From: Hymenobacter glacialis
GTDB taxonomy: Bacteria; Bacteroidota; Bacteroidia; Cytophagales; Hymenobacteraceae
NCBI RefSeq assembly: GCF_001816165.1
Contig: NZ_MDZC01000123.1
Location: 1-64,000, forward strand
Length of the DNA: 64,000 nt
Direction: 5' to 3'
A program made the position numbers and the translations under genes. Under the pieces are notes generated by a model that saw only the letters and a program-made list of their open reading frames with translations, made no database searches and was not told the origin of the DNA. Positions 8,684 through 16,483 of the stretch are shown piece by piece (position 1 is the stretch's first letter; each line of letters opens with the position of its first letter).

Positions 8684-10365
8684 ACAAGGGAGGGCTGAGG
8701 CTGTCCGTCCCGACGACGGGCGAGCAGACGTTCACAGGCAAACAACAGCCCGGCCAGCAGCACAAACCACGGCCGCAGGTCCGTCTGGCGTGATGCCAGT
8801 GGCGCGGGAGGTCGCGGCGCGGCGGCCTGCGCCGCCGGGGCGGCGGTACTGGCGTAAAGCTGGGCAGGGTCCAACGCCCGCTGGTCCTGGGCGGCCAGGG
8901 CTTGGTCGGGGCCACTTCGCTGCCCGGGAAGCAGTGCGTCGGTTGTTTCGGGCTGAAGAAGTGCCAGCAGCCGGGTGGGCAGCGCGGGGCTATCCGCCAG
9001 GTTGCTCCAGTTGGGGTTCAGGCGCGTGTGTAAGTTGTAAATAGCGCCCTGGCCCTGTGCCAGCCGCGAGAGCACGGCCCGGCCCTGGCCGTCTACCCAC
9101 AGCGCGGAGGCAGTACTCGCGGCCAGTGAGTCAGGCCGCTGACGTTTCATTATCATGGCCGGCACTTCATCGGCAGATATGGGCAAAAGGCGGCTGATAT
9201 CGGCCACTCCGGCACCTGTGGTTTCCTGCCACACCTTGGTGCCGCTTTTGCGCACGGCCGCCTGCCACTCGGCGGGCAATGGCGCGCTGCTCAGCCAAAA
9301 CAGCCAGTCGGTGGGCGTTGTGGCCGGGGGAGGGGCCGTGGTAGTGCTCAGCGCCAGCGGCACGGCCAGGCCGGGGGCCGTGGCGCGCACACCAGCCTGC
9401 AGGTAGCGCGCATCCAGAGCGTATTCCGGTGTTGAATAAATGACAACGCGCAATGGCTGGGTGCGAACAAGAACAGCAGGCAGCGCTTTGCCCCGGCTTG
9501 CCTTGGCACCAGCCAGCGGCTGCAGGCTGCCGGCTTCCAGCCGATAAGCGGGCGTCCCCGCCGGGCGCACCATTCCGTTGGGAGGGGGCTTGGCAATGGA
9601 CGTCCACCGAAAAGCAGTTTGGTTTTCATCACTCGTTCCCATCAGCAGGCGCAAACTATCCCCCCTGAAGGCTGCGGCCTGCACCCACGCAGTGGCGGTG
9701 CCCACGGGCAGCGTTTGCCAGGTGACTCTCGCCGGGAGCGGCGCCAACAAGCCCTGAAAACCACTCAGCGTGGCGGGCGTGGCCACAAAAAGGGGCTGCC
9801 CCGCAAAAGCACCAGCCGCTTGCCGGACCCGCTCCGCATAGGATGCGGAAGTTAAAGCGGTACTGCCGGAAAGCAGGCGCGCACTATCGCGCTGCCCCAG
9901 GGAGTCGGCCCGCAATGCGGCCCGCGACATTTTAGGAAACCCCGGAGTCAGCCACCGCAAGGCGTAGCCGCGACGGCGCAGCGAATCGACCGTGGGCCGC
10001 AGGGCTGCAAAAGCGGGCGTGCCAATTACCTGGGGGCTCAGCAGCACTTGGCCCCGGCCGCGGGGCACCAGCTGCTGCCACACCGGCCCGGCCACCGCCA
10101 CGGCCAGCACGGCCAGCAGGCTGGCGCGCAATAGCAACAGCCACAACTGTTCGGGCTTCAGGTTGCGCAGGCGGCGATTGGCGCCGGCGGCCAGCCAGCG
10201 CAGGCTGCCCACGGCTATCTCGCGGCCGGGCCGGCGGTTCCATAAGTGGATGGCAATTGGCACCAATAACCCCAGCAAGGCCAACAGCGCAGACGGGGAT
10301 AGCAGGGTGAACAAAGGCGAAGCAGGATGAAACCAGAACACAGACGCGTAATGGCGGACCACCAT
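8680..10365 (-). CDS. BatA-domain membrane protein of the MoxR operon
   Basis: A 561-residue protein beginning with the BatA / aerotolerance N-terminal domain (LLSPSALLALLGLLVPIAIH), followed by the conserved HLWNRRPGREIAVGSLRWL stretch and a second membrane helix at about 74-94. A third helix near the C-terminus (about 528-548) is followed by a basic tail. Most of the chain between them is predicted to be periplasmic. The exact start is uncertain: the ATG at 10365 is used, but a TTG at 10314 would place the start directly before FTLLSPS, as seems usual for the family. It lies downstream of MoxR and DUF58 genes. The role in these operons (envelope stress or protein-complex maturation) is not established for this organism. 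Confidence 0.8.
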   Translation of the reverse strand: MVVRHYASVFWFHPASPLFTLLSPSALLALLGLLVPIAIHLWNRRPGREIAVGSLRWLAAGANRRLRNLKPEQLWLLLLRASLLAVLAVAVAGPVWQQLVPRGRGQVLLSPQVIGTPAFAALRPTVDSLRRRGYALRWLTPGFPKMSRAALRADSLGQRDSARLLSGSTALTSASYAERVRQAAGAFAGQPLFVATPATLSGFQGLLAPLPARVTWQTLPVGTATAWVQAAAFRGDSLRLLMGTSDENQTAFRWTSIAKPPPNGMVRPAGTPAYRLEAGSLQPLAGAKASRGKALPAVLVRTQPLRVVIYSTPEYALDARYLQAGVRATAPGLAVPLALSTTTAPPPATTPTDWLFWLSSAPLPAEWQAAVRKSGTKVWQETTGAGVADISRLLPISADEVPAMIMKRQRPDSLAASTASALWVDGQGRAVLSRLAQGQGAIYNLHTRLNPNWSNLADSPALPTRLLALLQPETTDALLPGQRSGPDQALAAQDQRALDPAQLYASTAAPAAQAAAPRPPAPLASRQTDLRPWFVLLAGLLFACERLLARRRDGQPQPSLV

Positions 10366-10510
10366 TGCAGGGCGGCCAAAAAGAAAGTGGTAAAAGTAGG
10401 CGCTGCCTTCCTTTTACCACTCGCCACTATCAATCGCTACGCGTTTAAAGGACTTTGAATCTTTATAGCCCGTGCGCTGCCGGCCCGGAATACAGGACGC
10501 TTCCCCGCTA

Positions 10511-11215
10511 TTACAAGCCGTTCAGAATACTTTTCAGGTCGCGTGCTTTTTCCTGGGCACGGAATTCGGCCTGTAGCGAACGTACCCGCACCCGGTCTTC
10601 GATAGTAAGCTGGCTGCCCACCTGGTCGTAGCGGGCGTTGAGGCGGCCCAGCACCAGATTGGCTTCGTCCCAGTTGGTCTTGGTCCAGGTGCGATGCTGG
10701 GCGTTGGTCGATTCCACCAGCTGGGCATACAGGTTGGGCAGGTCGCTGGCCATGGCCCGGTTGATGGGCGCCGAGGTGTTCAGCAGCTTGCGCTGCACGT
10801 TGTCCACGGCGTTGTCGCGGGCTTCGCCCACCAGTATGGTTTCGGGCACGGGGTGGCCGTTTTCGGCGGCCCAGGCTTTGTAGCGGGCTTTCTGGCCGAG
10901 GTATTCGCGCTTCGACTGCACCGACAGCCCCACGGCGGCACTGTCGAGGCGCTTGGTCATACGGGTGTAGTCGCTTTCCAGCGTGGCCCAGTCCAGGCGC
11001 ACGTTGGCCATGGGAAGCTCGAGTTTTTCGTCAACCCAGTTGCTGAATGTGCGAAGGTCCTGTTCCAAAGTAGCGGGCGCGGTTTTAGTAGTGGTGGCGG
11101 CTGGCGCTTTGGCCGCAGGAGTGGTCTTTGTGGTGGTGGTCTGCGCGCAGGCCAGCCCTGTGGCCAGCGTAAACATCAGCGCAGCAAGCGCGAAGGGGGC
11201 AAGAATACGTTTCAT
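10511..11215 (-). CDS. Secreted helical protein of unknown function
   Basis: A 234-residue protein with a clear signal peptide (MKRILAPFALAALMFTLATG, probable cleavage near Ala-Cys-Ala-Gln) and a Thr/Ala/Lys-rich linker. The body is a mostly helical domain containing charged, heptad-like segments (EQDLRTFSNWVDEKLELP, then several Arg/Asp/Glu-rich helices). The cysteine in the signal region is not in a convincing lipobox. It sits inside the MoxR operon between the DUF58 and BatA-like genes, so it may be a periplasmic accessory of that system. I do not recognise a characterised family. Confidence 0.7.
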   Translation of the reverse strand: MKRILAPFALAALMFTLATGLACAQTTTTKTTPAAKAPAATTTKTAPATLEQDLRTFSNWVDEKLELPMANVRLDWATLESDYTRMTKRLDSAAVGLSVQSKREYLGQKARYKAWAAENGHPVPETILVGEARDNAVDNVQRKLLNTSAPINRAMASDLPNLYAQLVESTNAQHRTWTKTNWDEANLVLGRLNARYDQVGSQLTIEDRVRVRSLQAEFRAQEKARDLKSILNGL

Positions 11216-11337
11216 AAGTCGGCTAAAAGAAAGCTATACGGGCATTCGGCTATTGAACGCTACATATCACCAAGCAATTCCCGGCCCAAAACCGCGCAGG
11301 TGGCCTCACTGCGTTTCTGCCGGGGCCACCACAGGTG

Positions 11338-12213
11338 CTATCCGGCCGTGATGCGACGGCGCAAAAACTCCCGCATGGCCTGGTCCAGCGGCTCGGCCGT
11401 GCTGAGCAGGTGGTAGTCGAAGCCCTTGCCACGAGCGGCCTGGGCGGTGTCGCGCAGCCACTGCTGCAGCTGCAGCTGGTAGGCGGGGCGCTGCTGGTCG
11501 GCATCGAGCTGCATGGTGCGGCCACTTTCCAGGTCCCGGAACGTAACGGCCCCATGATAGCTGAAGGCCAACTCATTATGGGCCATTACGTGTAGTAGCA
11601 GCACGTCGCCGCTCACGGCCCGCAGCCGGGTGAGCAGGGCGTTTATCTCCGATTCCTCCTCGTACAAATCGCTCACGCACACCGTGAGGGCGCGCTGGCG
11701 CCGGGCCGTGAGCGGGGCCAGGGTGGCCGAATCCGGAAACGTGCCGGCCGCCTCCGCAGTTGCCAGCGCGTGGTAAATGCGGGGCAGCTGGCGGGTATCG
11801 GCCCGGGCGGGCAGGTGCCGCAGGCCAGCCGGGCTGAGAATGGTGAGGCCCACGGAATCGCCCTGTTGCTGGGCCAGGTAGGCCAACGATGCCAGCAGCA
11901 GCCGCGCGTAGTCGAGCTTGGTGAGGCCGTTGTCGTCGCGGTGGTTCATACTCGCGCTGGCATCAAGCAGCAGGTGCACGGTCAGGCTGGTGTCCACTTC
12001 CGATTCGCGCAGGTAGTACCGGTCCGAGCGCGCGGCCAGGCGCCAGTCCAGGCGGCGCAGGTCGTCGCCGGGCTGGTAGGGGCGGTACTGGCTGAACTCC
12101 ATGCCCGCGCCGTGCCGCCGGCTGGCGTGCGCGCCGTTTAGGAAGCCCTCCGCCGCCCGCCGGGCAGCCAAAGACAAGTTGCGCAGGCCATGGAGAAGTT
12201 CGGGAGTAAGCAT
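11338..12213 (-). CDS. DUF58 protein (vWA-like partner of MoxR)
   Basis: A 291-residue protein with the DUF58 signature: an N-terminal GMEFSQYRPYQPGDDLRRLD segment followed by DWR. A von Willebrand A-like fold follows, with a MIDAS motif DASAS (VHLLLDASASMN). DUF58 proteins are cytoplasmic partners of MoxR AAA+ ATPases. Here the MoxR gene is directly upstream, separated only by a palindromic repeat. The frame has no unusual feature. The ATG at 12213 (MLTPELLHGLRNLSL) is a normal start for the family. Confidence 0.9.
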   Translation of the reverse strand: MLTPELLHGLRNLSLAARRAAEGFLNGAHASRRHGAGMEFSQYRPYQPGDDLRRLDWRLAARSDRYYLRESEVDTSLTVHLLLDASASMNHRDDNGLTKLDYARLLLASLAYLAQQQGDSVGLTILSPAGLRHLPARADTRQLPRIYHALATAEAAGTFPDSATLAPLTARRQRALTVCVSDLYEEESEINALLTRLRAVSGDVLLLHVMAHNELAFSYHGAVTFRDLESGRTMQLDADQQRPAYQLQLQQWLRDTAQAARGKGFDYHLLSTAEPLDQAMREFLRRRITAG

Positions 12214-12253
12214 TGTTCAATTAGAGTTAGCAGTTAACAGTTAACGGTTCTAA

Positions 12254-12360
12254 AACGTCATGCTGAGCGCAGCCGAAGCATCTCGCGTGCCACCACTAAC
12301 TCCAATTGATTGAGTCACCACTGCACGCGAGATGCTTCGACTGCGCTCAGCATGACGTTC
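12254..12360. repeat. Palindromic intergenic repeat, CATGCTGAG family, copy 2
   Basis: Left arm AACGTCATGCTGAGCGCAGC with CGAAGCATCTCGCGTG, and the mirror arm ending GCTCAGCATGACGTT. It separates the MoxR and DUF58 genes, which otherwise look like one operon. A short run of GTTAACAGTTAACGG-type sequence at 12225-12250 precedes it and resembles the repeat found inside the topoisomerase gene. Confidence 0.9.
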
Positions 12361-12369
12361 ATCTATCCA

Positions 12370-13374
12370 CTATACGGCTACCGCTTTCAGCAACGCCACC
12401 ACGGCATCGTCGGCGGTCAGGTTCTCCGCTTCGGCGTTGAAATTGAGCAGCACCCGGTGGCGCAGCACCGGCGGCGCCAGGGTCTGAATGTCTTCCAACG
12501 TGGCGGCGAAGCGGCCGTGGAGCAAAGCCCGGGCTTTGGCACAAAGGATGAGTGCCTGGCCAGCGCGTGGCCCGGCGCCCCAGCGTCCGTAGTCCTGAAT
12601 AAACTTTACCTCCGACGTGGCCGGCCGCGTGGCCCGCACCAGGCGGTTCACAAAATCCATCAGCTCCGGGCTCAGGCTCACCTGGCGCACCAGTTGCTGC
12701 AGCTGCCGGATGTCGGCGCCGCCCAGCACGGGCTGCACCTGTTGGCCGGCCGCGCCGGTGGTGCCGCGCAGCACCGCCAGCTCCTCCTCGGCCGTGGGGT
12801 AGCCAATGCGCACGTACAGCAGAAACCGGTCGAGCTGGGCTTCGGGCAGGGGGTAGGTGCCGCTCTGCTCAATAGGGTTTTGGGTGGCCAGCAGGAAGAA
12901 CGGCTTGGGCAGCGCGTGCTCGGTACCGGCGTAGGTCACGTGGCCTTCCTGCATGGCTTCGAGCAGGGCGGCCTGGGTTTTGGGGGGCGTCCGGTTTATT
13001 TCATCGGCCAGCACAAGGCTGGCGAAAATGGGGCCGGGGTTGAACTTGAAGGACCGGTGACCGGTGCCGTGGTCTTCTTCCAGCACTTCGGTGCCCAGAA
13101 TGTCAGTCGGCATCAGGTCGGGCGTGAACTGAATGCGGCGAAACGGCAAATCGGTGGCCGATGCCAGGGTGCGCACCAGCAGGGTTTTGGCCAGGCCGGG
13201 CACGCCTTCCAGCAAGGCGTGCCCGCCGGCCAGCAGCGCTACCAGCACTTCTTCCAGCACGGTTTCCTGGCCCACAATGACCTTGGCAATCTCGGCTTTT
13301 AGCACTGGCAGCTTGGCCAGCAGGGTATTCACTTCTTGTTCAGTCACAGGAAAAAGGTGTGGGGTATATGTCAA
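12370..13374 (-). CDS. MoxR family AAA+ ATPase
   Basis: A 334-residue AAA+ ATPase with Walker A GVPGLAKT (57-64), Walker B LVLADEIN (Asp124-Glu125) and the MoxR-type stretch NRTPPKTQAALLEAMQE. A sensor-1 region (LATQNPIEQSGTYPLPEAQ) and C-terminal lid follow. MoxR proteins act as chaperone-like ATPases working with vWA/DUF58 partners. It is the first gene of a minus-strand cluster (MoxR, DUF58, secreted helical protein, BatA-like, DUF4175-like). The upstream 160 bases are AT-rich and presumably hold the promoter. Confidence 0.95.
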   Translation of the reverse strand: MTYTPHLFPVTEQEVNTLLAKLPVLKAEIAKVIVGQETVLEEVLVALLAGGHALLEGVPGLAKTLLVRTLASATDLPFRRIQFTPDLMPTDILGTEVLEEDHGTGHRSFKFNPGPIFASLVLADEINRTPPKTQAALLEAMQEGHVTYAGTEHALPKPFFLLATQNPIEQSGTYPLPEAQLDRFLLYVRIGYPTAEEELAVLRGTTGAAGQQVQPVLGGADIRQLQQLVRQVSLSPELMDFVNRLVRATRPATSEVKFIQDYGRWGAGPRAGQALILCAKARALLHGRFAATLEDIQTLAPPVLRHRVLLNFNAEAENLTADDAVVALLKAVAV

Positions 13375-13534
13375 AAAAACACTAATTCAAAGTCTGATAA
13401 TTAGCAATCAGTTATCTTATTATCAATAACTTGCACTTGCATAAGGTAATAAAATAATGTCTTTAATTCTAGTATATTAATTAGGTTGACTCATGATGTT
13501 CGGTCGTATTTCGCTGCGGATTTAACTTTCTGCT

Positions 13535-14194
13535 ATGAAATGCCCCAAATTTACCAGCCGCCTTTTAATCGTCTTCTTTTTGCTAACGGCATTGGGGGCA
13601 ACAATTAGCCGCGCCCAAGCGCAAAGCTTTGCCGACTCTTTGGCGGCCCCAGCTGCGCAGGTTAACCTTTATCGGAACGCTGTCAGGCTTGATGTCGGCG
13701 GTATTTTGTTGTTAAATATCGGCACTAGAGCGTTCAACTCTAATGCAGTAGTTCTGTTACCTATTCTGCTGGCATATGAGAGGCAGGTAAGTCGTCGCTT
13801 CAGTTTAGTAGCCGAGGGCTTGGTCAACGGCGGTGAAGCCTTTGAGCGTAAATCCGGGTTGTCTGTTCAAGGCCGTTGGTATGCGCCGCTCGTCAGTATA
13901 TGGCCCGCCTTGCTGGGGTTCTATGGGGCGCCGGTTTTGGGCTATCGGTCAGTTCAGTTCAACAGCTATTCCTACGGGTCGGCCCTTCGCCGTCATTATA
14001 TTGGAGCAGGCGCGCTACTTGGTTGCCAAGCACCGCTGGGGCGGCGCTCCAGGATGATTATTGATATCTCAGTAGGCGTCATGAGTTGGCAAAAGCTAGG
14101 AAAAGTCGCAGACTCCTTCTACGAGCCAACGGCATATTATGAGAACGAGGTGCTTACGGCGGACGGCCGGCTTGGAATTGGGTTTCGTTTTTAA
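13535..14194 (+). CDS. Probable outer-membrane beta-barrel protein, unknown function
   Basis: A 219-residue protein with a signal peptide (MKCPKFTSRLLIVFFLLTAL, cleavage near SRAQAQS). Alternating hydrophobic and polar strands follow, and the last residues GIGFRF end in the aromatic residue typical of outer-membrane barrels. Base composition is visibly more AT-rich than in its neighbours, and it stands alone between two minus-strand clusters. Recent acquisition is possible but not shown. No characterised family was recognised. Confidence 0.65.
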   Translation: MKCPKFTSRLLIVFFLLTALGATISRAQAQSFADSLAAPAAQVNLYRNAVRLDVGGILLLNIGTRAFNSNAVVLLPILLAYERQVSRRFSLVAEGLVNGGEAFERKSGLSVQGRWYAPLVSIWPALLGFYGAPVLGYRSVQFNSYSYGSALRRHYIGAGALLGCQAPLGRRSRMIIDISVGVMSWQKLGKVADSFYEPTAYYENEVLTADGRLGIGFRF

Positions 14195-14199
14195 GTCAG

Positions 14200-14823
14200 T
14201 TACGTCAGCGCATAAAGCAAGATATTAACCCCAAACTTGGTGTTGTCTTCGGCCAGAAAGCGCTTGTTGCGGAAGTCGTAGTCCCACTCGCAGCCGTAGT
14301 CTTTGTTGGAATAAAGCACCCCAATACGGCCCTTGATTTCCACGGCTTTCAGGTAGTCGTGCACCAAGTCGTCGCCCCAGCCATTGAGCTCGAACCCTGT
14401 GTTGGGGGGGCCGTCTTTGAAGGTGAAAAACTGCGAATAAATCGGGTGGGTTTTCGGGATTTTCTTTAGGGCGCCGCTGCCGAAGCATTGGCGCATCTGC
14501 TCCTCAAAAGAGCGGGCAAACAGCCCGTCGATGTCGTGGTTACAGTCGTCGACGAACACGAAGCCGCCGTTGCGCACATACTGCGTGAAATTCCGTTTCT
14601 CCGCCGCCGAAAACTGCACCAGCCGGTGCCCCGATAAGTAGCAGAACGGGTAGTTGAACAGCTCAGCGCTGTCCAGCGCCACTACTTTTTCCTTGGTGTC
14701 GACGGGCACGGTGGTGTACTGCACCAATGAGTGCAGCAGGTTGGCGGGCATGCGCTCATCCACCGCGTCCCAATCGCCGGATTGGTACTTCAGGCGTACA
14801 AATGTGAAAGGCGTAGCGGGCAT
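14200..14823 (-). CDS. DUF4159 domain protein
   Basis: A 207-residue protein read from ATG 14823 (MPATPFTFVRLKYQSGDWD), the start usual for this family. An in-frame ATG at 14895 lies inside the upstream palindromic repeat and was rejected. Diagnostic stretches are PFCYLSGHRLVQFSAAEKR, GGFVFVDDCNHDIDGLFARS and GRIGVLYSNKDYGCEWDYD. DUF4159 has a glutamine-amidotransferase-like fold but no known activity. In Bacteroidota it often travels with MoxR or TldD/PmbA genes, and here it lies directly after the triple TldD/TldE array. Confidence 0.9.
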   Translation of the reverse strand: MPATPFTFVRLKYQSGDWDAVDERMPANLLHSLVQYTTVPVDTKEKVVALDSAELFNYPFCYLSGHRLVQFSAAEKRNFTQYVRNGGFVFVDDCNHDIDGLFARSFEEQMRQCFGSGALKKIPKTHPIYSQFFTFKDGPPNTGFELNGWGDDLVHDYLKAVEIKGRIGVLYSNKDYGCEWDYDFRNKRFLAEDNTKFGVNILLYALT

Positions 14824-14850
14824 TAAGGCGTAAATGTAGAAATTGTTGGT

Positions 14851-14936
14851 GTCATGCTTAACGCAGTGAAGCACCCTATCAAGAGCGAACGACACGTTCT
14901 GCGGTGATAGGATGCTTCGCTTAGCTCAGCATGACA
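14851..14936. repeat. Palindromic intergenic repeat, CATGCTGAG family, copy 3
   Basis: Arms GTCATGCTTAACGCAGTGAA and GCTTCGCTTAGCTCAGCATG, inner arms CCTATCA and TGATAGG. It fills the gap between the DUF4159 and TldE genes. Confidence 0.85.
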
Positions 14937-14940
14937 GAAT

Positions 14941-16266
14941 CTAAATAGCGTCGGACAAGCTCGTGAACGTGAAGTCGCGGATTTTTAGAGGCGGAATCAT
15001 ACATCCGGCCAGGCGCTGGGGTCGGCCAATGGCCTCAATGTTGTTGAGCATGATGATGGGGCTCTCGTTGAAGCGCAGGTTCTTGATGGGGAATTTGATG
15101 GCCCCGTTCTCAATGTAAAACGTGCCGTCGCGGGTGAGGCCGGTGTAGAGCAGCGTCTGCGGGTCTACCTCGCGGATGTACCACAGGCGCGTGACCAGTA
15201 TGCCCTTGGCCGTGCCTTTTATCAGCTCGGCGGTGCTCTGGGTGCCGCCGGCCATGACGAAGCCGCTGGGGAAGGCGGTGGCGGTCTGCTTGTTTTTCTC
15301 GGCCCAGAAGCGCGAATAGAACAGGTTTTTCACCACGCCTTTTTCCACCCAGCTCATGCGCTTGGTGGGCAGGCCGTCGCCGTCGAAGGCGCTGCCCGGC
15401 ACTTCGGCATTCATCGGGTCGGAGTAAATGGTAATTCGCTCGTCGAACAGCTTTTCGCCCTTGCGGTTGCCACCACCTTTTTTGGTCATGAAACTGCGGC
15501 CCTCGTCGGCCGAGCGGGCGTCCAGCCCGTAGAGCAGCCCGCCCAGCAGCGAGAGGTCGCCGCCGTCCATGAGGGCGGCGGGCTCCAGAATCACGGTGTA
15601 TTTGCCGGGCTCAATGGCCTTGGCGTTCACCGAGCCCAGCGCTTTGTCGGCGGCGCGCTGGGTGAGTACTTTGGCGTTGAGCTTGGCCGGGTCCGTGGCA
15701 TCGCCGATGGCGTAGCCGGAGCCGCGCCCGTCGGCGGTGCGCACCGTCACCGAAAAGTCGGTATTGGTGGACTGCTGGTAGGCTTCGAGGCCCTTGGAAT
15801 TGCGCAGCGCCTGAAACCGGGTGCCGCCGTCCAGGAAGCCTGCGGCCGTGAGGTTTTTGGCGGCGCACAGGGCCATGCTTTCGGCCGCGGCCTGGGCGCG
15901 CGTGGTGGCCGTGAGCAGGGTAGTGGCCGCCGACGGCGGGGCCAGGTAGGTCTGGGGGCCCAGCAGCGGCATGTATTCCGGGCTTTCGGGGGCCAGTCGG
16001 GCAATTTCCTCGGCCCGCTGCACGCAGCGCTTCAAGGTGGCGTCGTCGAATTCGTTGCAGGTGGCAATGCCGGAGCGTTTGCCGAAGCGCGATTCCACGG
16101 CCAGCGACACGCTGTCGGCCGCGCCGGCCGTGCTCACGCTGTTGCGGGCGTAGCGAATGTTGCCGGTGTTGCGCCCGTTGAGCGACACCGCGCACTCGTC
16201 GGCGGTGCTGTAGCTCAGCACTTTTTTGAGCAAGGCCTGGGCCTCGTCTTTGGAAAGAATAGCCAT
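14941..16266 (-). CDS. TldE/PmbA-like protein, pair A
   Basis: A 441-residue member of the PmbA/TldE half of the TldD/TldE family, read from ATG 16266 (MAILSKDEAQALLKKVLSYS). An upstream in-frame GTG/ATG extension runs through a repeat and was rejected. It has no HExxxH motif, as expected for TldE, which in E. coli pairs with zinc-bearing TldD to form a protease that trims unfolded peptides such as microcin B17 precursor. The C-terminus ends KIRDFTFTSLSDAI, nearly the same as in the two other copies. No signal peptide is visible although its TldD partner has one. Its gene follows TldD copy A across a 217-base repeat region. Confidence 0.9.
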   Translation of the reverse strand: MAILSKDEAQALLKKVLSYSTADECAVSLNGRNTGNIRYARNSVSTAGAADSVSLAVESRFGKRSGIATCNEFDDATLKRCVQRAEEIARLAPESPEYMPLLGPQTYLAPPSAATTLLTATTRAQAAAESMALCAAKNLTAAGFLDGGTRFQALRNSKGLEAYQQSTNTDFSVTVRTADGRGSGYAIGDATDPAKLNAKVLTQRAADKALGSVNAKAIEPGKYTVILEPAALMDGGDLSLLGGLLYGLDARSADEGRSFMTKKGGGNRKGEKLFDERITIYSDPMNAEVPGSAFDGDGLPTKRMSWVEKGVVKNLFYSRFWAEKNKQTATAFPSGFVMAGGTQSTAELIKGTAKGILVTRLWYIREVDPQTLLYTGLTRDGTFYIENGAIKFPIKNLRFNESPIIMLNNIEAIGRPQRLAGCMIPPLKIRDFTFTSLSDAI

Positions 16267-16299
16267 GATGTTGATTTGCAGATAATGGAAGGTGGACGA

Positions 16300-16472
16300 A
16301 ACTCCCCTCCTAGCCGAGGAGGGGATGTTCGAGCCGAAGGCTCGGACGGGGGTGGTTGCCCTCTGAACGATAGCCGAACGAACCATTCGCAAGCTGTTCG
16401 GGTGTCGTTCAACGAGGGCACACCCAGTTCCGCTGCGCGGAAACGTCCCCTCCTCAACTGAGGAGGGGAGTG
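16300..16472. repeat. Long inverted repeat of a second family (CCCCTCCT arms)
   Basis: Outer arms ACTCCCCTCCTAGCCGAGGA and the mirror GAGGAGGGGAGT bound about 170 bases containing further nested inverted stretches (GTTCGAGCCGAAGGCTCG; TTCCGCTGCGCGGAA). It occupies the TldD-TldE gap of pair A, where the other two pairs carry a CATGCTGAG-type element instead. Confidence 0.8.
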
Positions 16473-16483
16473 GTCGTTCTGGC

